Part shown: piece by piece, positions 32,724 through 42,777 of the stretch | Numbering within the stretch: the stretch's first letter is position 1 | Layout: each line of letters begins with the position of its first letter | Origin: Isochrysis galbana | Lineage: Eukaryota; Haptophyta; Isochrysidales; Isochrysidaceae | DNA: 64,000 bases | Direction: 5' to 3' | Assembly: GCA_018136815.1 (NCBI GenBank) | Contig: CM030943.1 | Location: 272,046 to 336,045, forward strand | Position numbers and translations under genes: made by a program | Notes under the pieces: generated by a model | Database searches by the model: none | Seen by the model: only the letters and a program-made list of their open reading frames with translations | What the model was told of the DNA's origin: nothing

Positions 32724-33383
32724 ATGCCCCCCTCCGATCGCTCAGCGCGCTCGCCCGCCCGCCGACCGGCCGCACACGCAAATGGACGGCCGGCGCTCTC
32801 ACCCGCCCGTGCGCGGCCACGCCCACCCAAGGCGCCGCCGAGCGATGCGCGCAAGAGCCTCGGCTCGGAGCTGGATGCGGCTGCGAGCGTGGTCGACGCA
32901 GGCGACGAGGAGCCACTCAGCACAGATGACAGCACGCACATGGACGAGACCACTCAGGTGGACGAGGGTGTCTCCGAGGGAGAGCCCCCTCTAGACGTTC
33001 CCCAAGCGCCGCAAATGGTCGAGGCCGCAGTGCCGCCAGGTGTGCACGCTGTTGAGACAGCAAAGGAGCCGACGGGTACTGCCGCAAGCCGCCTCATTCT
33101 CTTTGCAGCCTTGATGATGCTCTTTGCCTATGCGTTGCAGCCCTACGCGCTCAAGTCGCCAGACGTGGGCGTCGTCGAAGCTTCAAAGATTCTCAAGCGG
33201 AGCAAATTGGCTGACATTACCAAAACGCCATCGATGCCCATGCCATCGCCATCACTGCTGCCGCCCTCCTCACACAGCTGGAGCTCATTGTTCGCGGCCC
33301 CACCGCCTTCGCAAAAGGCGCCAGACTCGAGGATAACAAAGATTGTGAAGCCCTTCCAGAGATTAGTTCGGAAAAACAAGTGA
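32724..33383 (+). CDS. Hypothetical single-pass membrane protein
   Basis: The ATG at 32724 gives about 219 residues. The order is an Arg/Ala/Pro-rich N terminus, an acidic Asp/Glu/Thr region (GDEEPLSTDDSTHMDETTQ), one hydrophobic helix (RLILFAALMMLFAYALQPYA, about residues 130-150), and a Pro/Ser-rich tail ending in a basic segment (ITKIVKPFQRLVRKNK). No known domain was recognised. The composition changes sharply from its surroundings and the stop lies in AT-richer sequence, which favours a real gene. It has no cleavable signal peptide. Confidence 0.5.
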   Translation: MPPSDRSARSPARRPAAHANGRPALSPARARPRPPKAPPSDARKSLGSELDAAASVVDAGDEEPLSTDDSTHMDETTQVDEGVSEGEPPLDVPQAPQMVEAAVPPGVHAVETAKEPTGTAASRLILFAALMMLFAYALQPYALKSPDVGVVEASKILKRSKLADITKTPSMPMPSPSLLPPSSHSWSSLFAAPPPSQKAPDSRITKIVKPFQRLVRKNK

Positions 33384-34797
33384 GAACACTTCAAAACATC
33401 ATCACGGGAGCTGCTCTATGCTTGTGGACTTAATGCTAAATACTTGTTCGCTCCTCGCCATGGACGACGGCCAGCTGCTGGCCAGATTTATCTCTGCGTC
33501 ATTGCAGCATTCAACACCCGTTTTCGTCGGCACTTGCGCCAATTGCTCCAATAGGATATGCGTGCTCGCCAGAAGCGGAGCTTGCGCGAAGGAGCGTAAG
33601 AATGAACGCTTTGAGCTGTGGCGGATGGCAAGCCTGCCTCTCAGACCGCGATGCAAATTAATGTTCTTTGCCTCACACTCATCAAACTCGGCGAGAACAT
33701 TTGCCGCATGCAAAAGCCGCACAAGTCTACTCAGAATTGTGGTGCGGCCAAGAATATACTGGGCGGATCCGGCGGGCTCCCGGATCAAGCAAAGCGACGG
33801 CTACAAGAATGAAAAATGCGCAGGAAGTGTGATGCTGATGAAGGGTCGTGGCTGATGCCCAAAAAAAGAAAAATGTGTGTACACTGTGCTTTTGCGCTGT
33901 GCTTGTTCGTGTTGAGACCATGCGTGATGCATGTCCAGAGGTGCTTGCTTCATCTTGCTCTGTGCCATTGAGATCTTGCGCCATGCACATGCAGAGGTGT
34001 TTGCTTCAACTTGCTCGGTGCCTGTGACGATGCACTGATATGTGGGCTCGGCCATGGCTGCGCTTACGTGGCGAGCGACTGCCATCACCAACCAATGGAT
34101 CATCCGCCGGCCCATGTCACTATTGCGTCGAGCCGCGCGCCACTCCTAGTGCTCCTTGGCGCATCGGCGCGTAAGAGCCTCCTGCCTACGTCCGAGCAAG
34201 AACAGCGGCACATGATGTGAGCCTCCCGTTCAGCTGCCGCATTGCAATGCGAGATTTCTACGTTTGCGTTGTGTCGCCACAACGACCTTTCTCTTTTTGT
34301 GGCGCCTGCGGTAAACTTGGCCTCTGGCTTGGCAGCAAGTTGATAGATGGCCGTCTGTGCTCCTTGCATGCACTAGCTAGAGCTAGAGGCTAGAGCGCAC
34401 TAGAGCTTGCGGCTTGTGCAATTGCTATTGGCTATGAGCCTGTTGAGTGCGACCCATGCAGAATGCAGCCGTGCGTAGGGCCCTACCGTAGGGCGCCCTC
34501 ATACCTCAGCTACAACGCACTGTGTGGCGTGCGGCCGCTACTAACTACTACACCAACCTCAGCCTACGCCTACGCGCACTGAGAAGCGAGGATGTGCGGT
34601 GTGCACTTCGACGAACTTCGACTTCGATTACTTGCAATTATAATTTTAATTTTTAACAATTTTTTATGGGTCGCGGCGCGGCAAAGGAACGGGACTAGCG
34701 CTCACTCAAGACAGGACACCCTGCCGCGGCAAGCGCAAGCACCCTTCCCCCCTTATGCCACCCAGCTCTTCACTAGCTTTCTACCTGCGCTAGCTGG
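33384..34797. other. Intergenic; one short tandem repeat
   Basis: Two imperfect units of about 56 bp at roughly 33905-34020 (CATGTCCAGAGGTGCTTGCT and CACATGCAGAGGTGTTTGCT). The ORFs here are short and lack recognisable motifs. 33384-33850 may be the 3' UTR of the upstream gene. Confidence 0.4.
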
Positions 34798-35556
34798 CCA
34801 ACTAAGTTTATACTTGGTTCACTCATGGCGGGGCACGAGCCCCCCTCTCTCTCCACTCCTCCCCTGCCATGGGGGAAGAACCACCCGCTCTCCTGGCACG
34901 CCTGATGGCCTGCCAGGAGCACACTGCCCTGCTGACCCATCCCTCTCCCCACAGGCACGCCTGATTCGCCCGCCCTGGCCTGTCGTGGCCTGCCCATTCC
35001 TCTGACCAGCCCCTCCTCCCCCTGGGCCCCCCTGTTCAGGACCCCCCAGCCAGCTCCAGTCGACCCGCAGGGGCTCGGAGCGCCAGCGAGGGAGAGGAAG
35101 GAGGGGCCAGGGCCATGCCCCAGCCTCACCTGCCCCCTGAGCTGTGCTCCCAGGCCCTGCAGGCCATCTGGGGACCTGAGCGAGGGGCCGCAGGCGCGCG
35201 CCATGGGCCCCCGCCGCAGGGAAGAGAGGAGGAAAAGGGAAGAGGGAGGGGAGGGGGGAGCGGCAGCTCTCCCCTCCGGTGTTTACGTGTCTTCTAGACC
35301 AAGTTGGGTAAGAGAAGACGGGGGCGCCAGAGCCAGAAGGGAAGGGCCGCGGCTCGCCGCGGCCACTCGCTCGGGCGAGGGAGATTAGCGCTCTAGGCCC
35401 CTAAACTCACGAGTGCCCCCCCCCCCTGCGTTGCTTTTACCCGAAAGGGGTTTTCCCCCAGCGTGGCCTCGAGGAGAGGGTGTGCTGGGGTGCGTAGGGC
35501 CGGTGCTTGCACTGGGGGGAGGACAAATATCGAGGGGAGGGGGCAATGCCCCCGTC
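34798..35556 (+). mobile_element. Chimeric SINE-like element: A-type head, B-type body, 3'-truncated
   Basis: It starts CAACTAAGTTTATACTTGG like subfamily A and keeps A-type sequence (CCTGCCATGGGGGAAGAACC, then GGCATGCC-type inverted repeats) to about 35030. It then follows subfamily B (CAGGACCCCCCAGCCAGCTC, GGGGCCGCAGGCGCGCGCCA, GAGGACAAATATCGAGGGGA). It stops at about 35556 without the B tail and meets a hAT-like ORF there. Confidence 0.75.
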
Positions 35557-36378
35557 GTATACCAGCAGTATCTCGAGGCCATCGCCCTCCAACCTGTAAG
35601 TGGTTGTACACAAGCGTTCCATATCGAGCGCGAGAGCCAACTCGATCTGCAGGGTCGATTTCTTCGTGTGCATCACACTGTGCAAGCCCTGCGTGGTGGC
35701 ACCTCCCACTCCTTGCATGGTGAGTTCATGAACAAAGGCCTCGAGCTGACCGAAATGAAGAGCCAAGTCCTTCATGACTTCCCACCTTGACCACCACCTG
35801 GTTTTGGAGAAGCTTTTCATGGATTCGCCCACCATACTCTGCCAAAGGAGGCGAGCCGTCTGCGTGTGCGAGACTAGGGCCAGCCATGAGGTGAGAAACT
35901 CTTCGACCACTGCCAGCTGCAGGTGCTCGCCAGTGTGCTGCAGCGTGTGCGATGTGCAGAGCAGATCCATTTTGTTCACGCACAAGTTGGATAGCAAACG
36001 ACAAGCGACACCGTTTGTCGCACAGCTGTCACGAGAGACACCCACAATCTGCTCCATATTCAAATCAAAATCCTTCATGAGGATCTTAGAGACCAGACGG
36101 AAGAGACCTGCGCCGTCCATATGTTTCGCCGTCGTTGACAGGGCTAGCAGGCGATGGCAGATGCACCCAAAGTCAGCTGGGACAAACCTGGCGCAGAGAT
36201 TCACAGCTTCGCCGAGACGTGTCGTGCCGTCGAACGAGATGGTCATAAACTGATCTTCCAACTCACTCTTGATTAGATTGACCTCTTTCAGCAAGATCTT
36301 CGGAATGAACGCTTTCAAGTTGGAGCTCTCGGTGAGTGGGTGGCCGGCCAACTCGAACACAGGGCGGAGCTCATCCAC
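35557..36378 (-). pseudogene. hAT-like (ZBED/DUF659-type) transposase fragment
   Basis: An open minus-strand frame without an ATG at its start. It reads ELRPVFELAGHPLTESS, then FMTISFDGTTRLGEAVNLCA (the usual DGWT-like beginning of the catalytic domain), IVGVSRDSCATNGVACRLLS, CTSHTLQHTGEHL and KSFSKTRWWSRWEVMKDLAL (the RW motif typical of the family). It breaks off at the retroposon junction near 35556. The BED finger and dimerisation end are missing, so this is a fragment, although no internal stop is present. Confidence 0.75.
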
Positions 36379-36577
36379 CTTAGTGAGGGCTATCCCGCAC
36401 CGCAGGAACGGGTACCGCCCTCGCGCTCATGCGCGAGGGACCTGCCACAAGTGCGCGCACAAAGCTCGCCAAATGTGCCGGAGGTGAGAGGTGAACACGC
36501 CACACACCAGCACTCCAGATTTCGGATCAACAGTTGGCGCGAGCGTGTGGGGCCGGGCCAGGCGGCTAAAAAGTTCC

Positions 36578-37215
36578 GTCCTACATTATAGGACCGCGTC
36601 CTACGATTTCGGTATATTTGTAGGACCCTGAGCTTGAAAGCCACACAACTTTCGAGAGTGAAGGATACGGACTTCCCACCAACTGAAGGATAGTCCCAAC
36701 TCAGTCTTGAGATCCTTAGCTCCCACTATGGCCAAGGCTGTAGACCTCGTCTTGACCGAGCTTTCGGCTCCAGAGTGAACTGAGTACTTCGGCCATCGGA
36801 GGCCACCGGGAGCGTCGAGAGTTTTGTTTTTGCCCCGCAAGAGGCAAAAGCAGCCAAAACTCGCATTGGGCTTCAAAACCAAGCTTGGTCTCCACTGAAG
36901 GTCGAAAAGAACCCATGCCAAAGAGCATTTCATCTCGTGGGAGCAAGTTCTAGGGAGCTCATCATGAGCCTCAAATCGTGTCCTCAGGTGTTTGCGGCAA
37001 TTCGTAGGACAACGCCGTTTTTTGCCGGGAAGGCTTCCGCGAGTGGCAAATAACTCATTATGCTTTGATGAGAATGGTGTCTTGAGCCTCTATCTAAGAG
37101 GACTCAATGAGGGCAATGAGATGAACACAGAAACCAAATCCTAGCTCCCAATTCCTAGATTGAACCGTGTCTTCATAGTTCACAACGTCGTCCTACATTG
37201 TAGGACTCGTCCTAT
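36578..37215. repeat. Region bounded by direct repeats of a palindromic TCCTACA motif
   Basis: GTCCTACATTATAGGACCG (about 36579) and GTCCTACATTGTAGGACTCG (about 37189) are near-identical, individually palindromic boxes about 610 bp apart. Both are followed by another TCCTA box. The sequence between has no convincing ORF. It may be a small element, but ends and target duplications are unclear. Confidence 0.4.
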
Positions 37216-38291
37216 AAAGCTGGGTACCTTTATCCGCAGGAGGCTTTGAGGGGCTCAAGGCAGGTCTTGAATGGCCCGGTCGCGACCGGCCCGCCGCGCT
37301 GCATGGGCACTTGAGGAGTTGTACCTCCAGGAGTCCAAGCGAGCGCTTCTCGACGTCAATCGGGCCGTGGCCCTGGGCGTCGGGCCGGATCGAATCGAGG
37401 CATTCCTGCGGTGCGAGGTGCGAGGGGCCAGGATGGGTCAATACGAGTGTGTGCGACCCTTGAGCACCAGCGTGCTACCTACCCTTGACCACCCACCCTG
37501 CTCGCGAGAGCTCTAGGCTCTGCATGGCCACCACCTCCAGGCCATTCTTCGGCCGATCGCGCGCGATCGGACGTCGCGGAAGCTCCGCGTTTCTAATAGT
37601 GATGCGCCCCACATTCACCATTCCGATTCCCTCCCGTGAGCGCCCGCCTGAATCTCCCAAAATAGCCCGCCACGCGCGGGGGAAGGGAGGGGGGTCCCTC
37701 ACCCTCACCGACGCCATTGCCCTTCGTGGGGCGGGAGGGGGTCGTTCGGAGGGGGGAGGGAGTTGCCGGGGCAGGTAGGGGGTAGGGGGGGACCCTAAGG
37801 AATCCTTGGACACCCAGGGGAGGTGGAAAATAGTGGTTAAAATGAGTGAGTGACCGGGCTACTTGCTTCTTGCACACTCCCTTCTTGAGATTGCCACAAG
37901 TATCACAACAAAGGAACAAAGGAACCCATTCCCAAGGCACGGAACATGTTGACAAGAGCACACTAGATGGCATGCCTCAAGTGATGCGCGGCGAGCTCGC
38001 TCTCGCTCTCGAAGATCGTCGGCCTTGTCGCGGGCCTGCACAGTGTAGTTAGTGCCCTTTGTTTAGGCATCTCTGGGCGCGAGGGAGGCTTGGGCTTGGC
38101 CGTGGGAGCCATGGGGAACGTTGCGGGCCGCTTCACGAAGCGGGCCGTTCTACGAGGCTCATGCCTCTATTCTTTTGTCCGCGACGGAGACCGAGGGCGG
38201 AGGCGCCGCGGCCGCCGCGGCCGCCGGCGCCGCCTTCCTCGCCCCCTTCCCCCCCCCCCCCCCCCCCCCCCCTCTCCCACACCCGGCTCGG
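37216..38291. other. Intergenic before the SRR1 gene
   Basis: Short ORFs on both strands; none is recognised. A run of 18 or more C lies near 38249-38270, just upstream of the SRR1-domain start, and could hide a frame change. Confidence 0.35.
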
Positions 38292-39229
38292 ATGGCGCCA
38301 GACCATGAATCTGTGATGCGTGAGGGCGGGTTCACGATTGTGGGTCGGAGGGGCGGCCGACAGCGTGCGCCCACACATCGCCCGGTGGTCGTGCGAGCGC
38401 GATCCAACTCGTCCGTCACTGCAGCGGAGCTGGCGCCGCTCAGCGAGCGGGTCGATGCGGCTACTGCAGAACTCCGAGGCTCTGCCCTGATGGGCCGCCT
38501 GGTTGCTGCACTCGAACAGGTGGTAGAGCCACAATGTGACCGGCCTACGCCCACAGCGCTTTTCTGCTTGGGGCTCGGCAGCTTTGGGACCGTGGCAGCG
38601 CCGCGGTATCAACTTGCCATGGCCCTCCTGCTCCGAGAAGAGTTGGTAGCAAGGGCAGCGCCGCGAGCCATGAGCCACGCCTCTTTGGGCGGGGAGTGTG
38701 CAAACAATGCTTCCGGACATCGAGAAGCAGCCCCGTCTTTTCGGGGACGATCAACGCATGTGGACCTAGGACGATGCGCTGCTGAATTGCCGTTCTATGC
38801 CTACGACCCAGTGTTCGATTCTCTCGAGGTGGCTTTCCTTCGGTCGAAAGGCTGCGAAGTGCTCGAAGAGAATCTTGAGGGACGGTACGTGGCTTCTGCG
38901 AATCACGGGTGCACCCTCTTCTTCATGCCACATTGTGGCCGCGAGCTGTACTCCAATTTGCTTCAAGCCAATTGGAGCACCGAGGGTCTCTCACGTTTGC
39001 TTGTCCTTGGCAACTCGTTGCATTCGTACGCTGGCCGTCCAGGCACCGAGCGCGCGGCATCGTGGAGTGCTCTGTTCCGAGCACTGCCGATTCTGTTAGA
39101 GATTGGGGTGGGTGCAGCCGCAGGCGTCACGTGCAGTAAGCGGCACGGGTTGAGTTCTTCGGCGTGTATAAAGACTGGCGATGCTGCTGAGCTATTTGCG
39201 AATGCCTTCAACAACATGTCTCTCCATGC
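38292..39229 (+). CDS. SRR1-domain protein, 3' end lost in gap
   Basis: ATG at 38292 (MAPDHESVMREGGFTIVGRR). SRR1-type features follow: LFCLGLGSFGTVAAPRYQLA, LPFYAYDPVFDSLEVAFL, GCEVLEENLEGRYVASANHG, CTLFFMPHCGRELYSNLLQA and LLVLGNSLHSYAG. The family is named for Arabidopsis SRR1, needed for phytochrome B signalling and normal circadian rhythm; yeast and animal members have been linked to haem metabolism or transcription. The frame enters the N block at 39230. Sequence after the gap does not continue the domain in a convincing way. Upstream, the same frame is open but lacks an ATG and is low-complexity. Confidence 0.85.
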
Positions 39230-39329
39230 NNNNNNNNNNNNNNNNNNNNNNNNNNNNNNNNNNNNNNNNNNNNNNNNNNNNNNNNNNNNNNNNNNNNNNN
39301 NNNNNNNNNNNNNNNNNNNNNNNNNNNNN
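39230..39329. other. Assembly gap (100 N)
   Basis: Exactly 100 N. It removes the C terminus of the SRR1-domain gene. Confidence 0.98.
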
Positions 39330-39952
39330 AAGGGATACAGCGGGAGGGCCATCCTAGCCTGGTCAAGCAAGAATGCAAAGTCGGCAGCGGTGCGCTGCCC
39401 GCCCATTCCTCCCTGCACGCACCCAAGTCTGCCTCCATACCTCACATTGCATTGCTCTCCCACACGCCCTGCAGTTTTTTCGCAACCTTCGTGTCCTGAT
39501 CGCTGCTTTTCGCCCAGCGCACGGCCTCAACGTCCGAGTGAAATGCAAGTGTCTTCTTGCATTCCTGTGCAGCATGAGGCGCGCATGCGTGCAATGTGAC
39601 CGGCCGGCGGCCGACGCGCGCATAATGTGAAGGGACCCGCGTGCGTGAGGCGGTGTGAAGAGGGCGTGCGCTTGCATGGAGGGCGCGTGACTTGTCGATC
39701 CCGTTCAGGTAACGAAAGTTTTCGGAGTTGATTTCAAAAGAAATAGATGAGTAATTAGCGCCCGCGTGGAGTGCCCTCACCAGGGGGGGGGTAGTCACAA
39801 CGGGGATGATAGAAGTCCCGCGCCTTTGGTGGGGAGGGGGGGGGGGGAGAGTAGAAGTCACAAGTGTCAGTCAGAGCGGGGACGGTAGAAGTCCCGCACC
39901 TTCACACCACGGAGCGCGCGTACCAAAGTTGATCATGATACCCAGGGTATAA
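39330..39952. other. Post-gap sequence, nothing recognised
   Basis: The plus frame runs on to 39599 but shows no SRR1 or other domain. Two similar GTAGAAGTC(C/A)C boxes with G runs lie at 39780-39900. It could be 3' UTR of the SRR1 gene. Confidence 0.35.
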
Positions 39953-39967
39953 ACATGCAGTATAAGA

Positions 39968-40719
39968 TTAATTAATTTCTTAATAGTCTCACCGCACACG
40001 CGACCGTGCATCCTCTACTTTCTACTCACGTAGGAAACTTTCTACACCCCCACTCCCCCGGCCCTTTCCCCCCCGCCATCAGGCGACTCCCCCCGTGCAC
40101 TACTAGGGGGATAGGGGAAAAGGGCTTAGATATGGTCGGTGGCCCGCGCCCCCCCCCGGCGATCCGTTCCCCCCTTCCTCCTATGCCTACCGGGCTGGCG
40201 GCGGCCTCGGTCCCGACTTATCCTGTAAACAGGTGCGGGACTTACCTATTTTCCGGTGAGCGGAGCTCTCGCTCCGCCCACCCCCTTCTCCGCGCTCTCT
40301 CTCCCCTCTCCTGCAGGCACGCGCGATGGCGCGCCTGCGACAGGCCTGCAGCTGCCCCAGGCGACCCCTGGAGGCTCCTGGAGGCCAGCTCAGGGGGCAG
40401 AGGAGGCTGGGGCTGGGCCCTGGCCTCCCCTGCCTCTCCCTCGCTGGCGCTCCTGTGCCTCAGGGGTCCCCACTCTGCATCTGTCTGCCTGTCGAACAGG
40501 GGGGGAGGGGGGGTTGGAGCGATGGGCTGGCCACGACAGGCCAGGACGCGCGAGGCAGGCAAGTCTGCCAGTGAGAGAGTGGGTCAGCCGGGCAGTGGGC
40601 TCCTGGCAAGCCATCAGGCATGTCAGGAGCATGGGTGGTTCCTCCCCCATGGCAGGGGAGGAGTGGAGAGAGGGGGGGGCTCGTGCCCCCCCATGGGGCA
40701 ACCAAGTATAAACTTAGTG
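39968..40719 (-). mobile_element. SINE-like retroposon, subfamily A, copy 4 (full length)
   Basis: A 752-bp element with an exact 15-bp target duplication, ACATGCAGTATAAGA, at 39953-39967 and 40720-40734. Very similar to the copy at 19399-20153 across the whole length, which suggests recent activity. The minus-strand 3' end is GTGAGACTATTAAGAAATTA plus ATTAA. Confidence 0.92.
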
Positions 40720-40734
40720 ACATGCAGTATAAGA

Positions 40735-41045
40735 GAGATATCTTCACGAGGCACGTGTGATGAGTTGCAATCACCTATGTGCACGCCGTGCATGCGCACG
40801 GCGCGATGTGCATCGGTTCCCCCGCGGGGACGCCGTGCGTGCGCATGCGGACTTTTCTCTGTCACACAACTACGTAAACATCCAATACAAGAGAGATTTC
40901 TCACGGGACCGTGTGTGATGAGTTGCAATCACCCATGTGCACGCCGTGCACGCGCACAGCGCGATGTGCATCGGTTCCCCCCGCGGGATCGCCGTGCGTG
41001 CGCATAACAACTTTTTCTCCCTATGAAGGTGCACGCCGTGCGTTC
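40735..41045 (+). repeat. Repeat F, two tandem units of 158 bp
   Basis: TGAGTTGCAATCACC starts at 40761 and again at 40919. Each unit continues TGTGCACGCCGTGCA, then GCGCGATGTGCATCGGTTCC, CCGCGGG and CGCCGTGCGTGCGCAT. The opposite-orientation version is at 5930-6190. In both places an A-type retroposon sits next to it. Confidence 0.75.
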
Positions 41046-41049
41046 ACCC

Positions 41050-41181
41050 TTGAGTGATCCTCGCGCGCGCTTCTGCGGCGCGGCAGTGGTCGCGGCCCGT
41101 TGGCCGGCGCGGCGGGGGTGGCGGCAGGGGAGGAGGGGAGCGGCGCGCGCTCCATGACCCTATCATTACTGATAGTTGCCC
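41050..41181 (-). mobile_element. LINE 5'-end fragment with hairpin and MERAP start
   Basis: On the minus strand, CAACTATCAGTAATGATAGG (hairpin 41160-41175) is followed by GTC and an ATG. That ATG opens MERAPLPSSPAATPAAPANG, similar at the start to the ORF at 18491. The frame stops after about 45 codons near repeat F. Confidence 0.55.
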
Positions 41182-41244
41182 GGCTCCCATTCTAACTCCC
41201 CACAAGTTAAAATGAGAAATGAGGAAAAACCCATTGATTGAGGC

Positions 41245-41746
41245 GTGGGCGCCGAGCGAGCGGGGGGCGCGCGTGCGCTCGTCGAGCGAGCTGGCGAAGG
41301 CGCACGCGGGGCTGGTGCGCGCACGGCGCTGGCGGCCCTCGCCCTGTGGGGCCAGTCGCTGAGCCCGATCCGCTCGGTGGGTGCGGAGCAACGTCGCCTG
41401 TGCACGCACTGGATGCACGAGCGGTCGCGGCGCGGCAACTTTCAACTTTGGCGCCGGGCAGCTGCCCGTGCCGGAGACGCACCTGAAGCTGGTGGTCGGC
41501 TTCGGGTATCACCGGCGGTGGGAAGGGATGCCGGAGGGCGTGCGGTTCCTTCCCCACGGGATGCGCGAGGACGAAGGGTACGGCCTGACGCTGGACGTGC
41601 ACGTGCAGGAGACGTCGGGCAAGGAGTTGGCCAACTCGGCGATTGGCGGCGTGGCTCTGGCTCTGGACGCCGCCAATCGGCTTCCCCCATGGGTACGTGG
41701 AGTTGGGAGGCGACCGCAACCCCCTGTCCCTTGTGACTATGAGTGA
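41245..41746 (+). pseudogene. Unrecognised coding-like region with a frame change
   Basis: Frame 1 (41245-41430) reads as an Arg/Ala-rich segment ending TTHWMHERSRRG-like. From about 41440 another frame has well-mixed composition: FNFGAGQLPVPETHLKLVVG, YHRRWEGMPEGVRFLPHGMR, EDEGYGLTLDVHVQETSGKE. No family was recognised. It is either a decayed gene or one with a short unseen intron. Confidence 0.35.
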
Positions 41747-42273
41747 CCATAGATAGTGCATAGTGCTATTATTAATGAGGTAGAGGTGGAGCCGCTCATC
41801 AACGGCTTCCGTGAAGGCATCCATTCAAAGCTAAAAGATACTTGGGCGGCTGACCGTGAGCCAGCCTGGGATCCACATGAAACAGAGCACATCGTAAGTT
41901 AACTGATGATCACGATTTGACTAGTGAATGGAATCGAATAGTCCATCAGCCATCAGAGAAAGCATATGCATGTGCACAACACATAATGGCACCATAGAAA
42001 TTCCGCATCGAGGCGATGCTCAAGGTGCACACACACTTGAGTAAACTCAACAGTCCGATAGGGAACCCGGTGTGGGCAGATGAACACAAAATGACGACAC
42101 ACATAGTGTTAAGTTGTGCGAAATGAAATTCATGAGCAGCAAGAAATTACAACTGGTCGGAGAGCGACGAGACAGGGAAAAGTAGGGCACTATCCGGCAA
42201 CACAACATATGGTGAACATGAATGCGTTGAAAATGCGAGTTCGGATCGGCGGAAGCCATCGAAAATGCATCAC
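41747..42273. other. Intergenic, nothing recognised
   Basis: AT-richer than average with short ORFs only. If the neighbouring minus-strand gene is spliced, a 3' exon could lie here, but none could be identified. Confidence 0.35.
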
Positions 42274-42777
42274 TCACCATGGGACAGCAGCCAACCTGTT
42301 CTGATCTGCAAATGCGTTTTGTCGGCATACGAGTGGTGGCATCTCACTGAGCCACTCAGCCTCCACCTCGGCTGTGCTTTGCCTGCGGTGAATGCGAGGC
42401 GCGGCAAAAGCTTCGGGGTGATCGTCCTCGTCACCAGCGAGATCACCAATCACTGTAATAGACCGGTAAACAGGTGGCCCCTCAAAGTCATCAAAAGCAA
42501 GCGCACGATCGAATGAGCCAGCTAGCTCAACGCTTGCCGCCAGCTCGTCGCGCTCCCAAGCTGCTGCTCGGATATCCAGCTCCTCGTTGTCATCGTGGAT
42601 AGTCCAGCCCCGGCCCTCGTCCTCCTCATGATCTACATCGCTCGCAACACTGACGCGAGAATTGAAGTCCTCTCGCAGCCCCCGAATCCACTCATTGTGC
42701 TGGTGGAAGGAGCGTGAGGCGTCGATGTCGTGCGCGTTGGCATCGTGGGCAGAGACGCGATAGTGATCCATGCCCAT
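42274..42777 (-). CDS. Acidic hypothetical protein
   Basis: ATG at 42777 (MGMDHYRVSAHDANAHDIDA) gives 167 residues, strongly acidic and His/Asp-rich: WIRGLREDFNSRVSVASDVD, HEEDEGRGWTIHDDNEELDI and IGDLAGDEDDHPEAF. Its composition is clearly different from the Pro-rich shadow translation upstream. The last 20 residues look less ordered. A GTATGC donor after MPPLV would allow a further exon to the left. No known domain. Could be a cytosolic regulatory or disordered protein. Confidence 0.5.
   Translation of the reverse strand: MGMDHYRVSAHDANAHDIDASRSFHQHNEWIRGLREDFNSRVSVASDVDHEEDEGRGWTIHDDNEELDIRAAAWERDELAASVELAGSFDRALAFDDFEGPPVYRSITVIGDLAGDEDDHPEAFAAPRIHRRQSTAEVEAEWLSEMPPLVCRQNAFADQNRLAAVPW

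Noticed and set aside
32432-32929. Arg/Gly-rich ORFs upstream of the membrane protein
   Set aside because: Purine-rich leader sequence translated in other frames; no ordered protein composition.
39330-39599. Continuation of the SRR1 frame after the gap
   Set aside because: The frame agreement across 100 arbitrary N is meaningless and the residues do not resemble an SRR1 C terminus.
40735-41045. CRISPR-like array
   Set aside because: Only two units of 158 bp, no short repeat and spacer alternation, and a clearly eukaryotic context.
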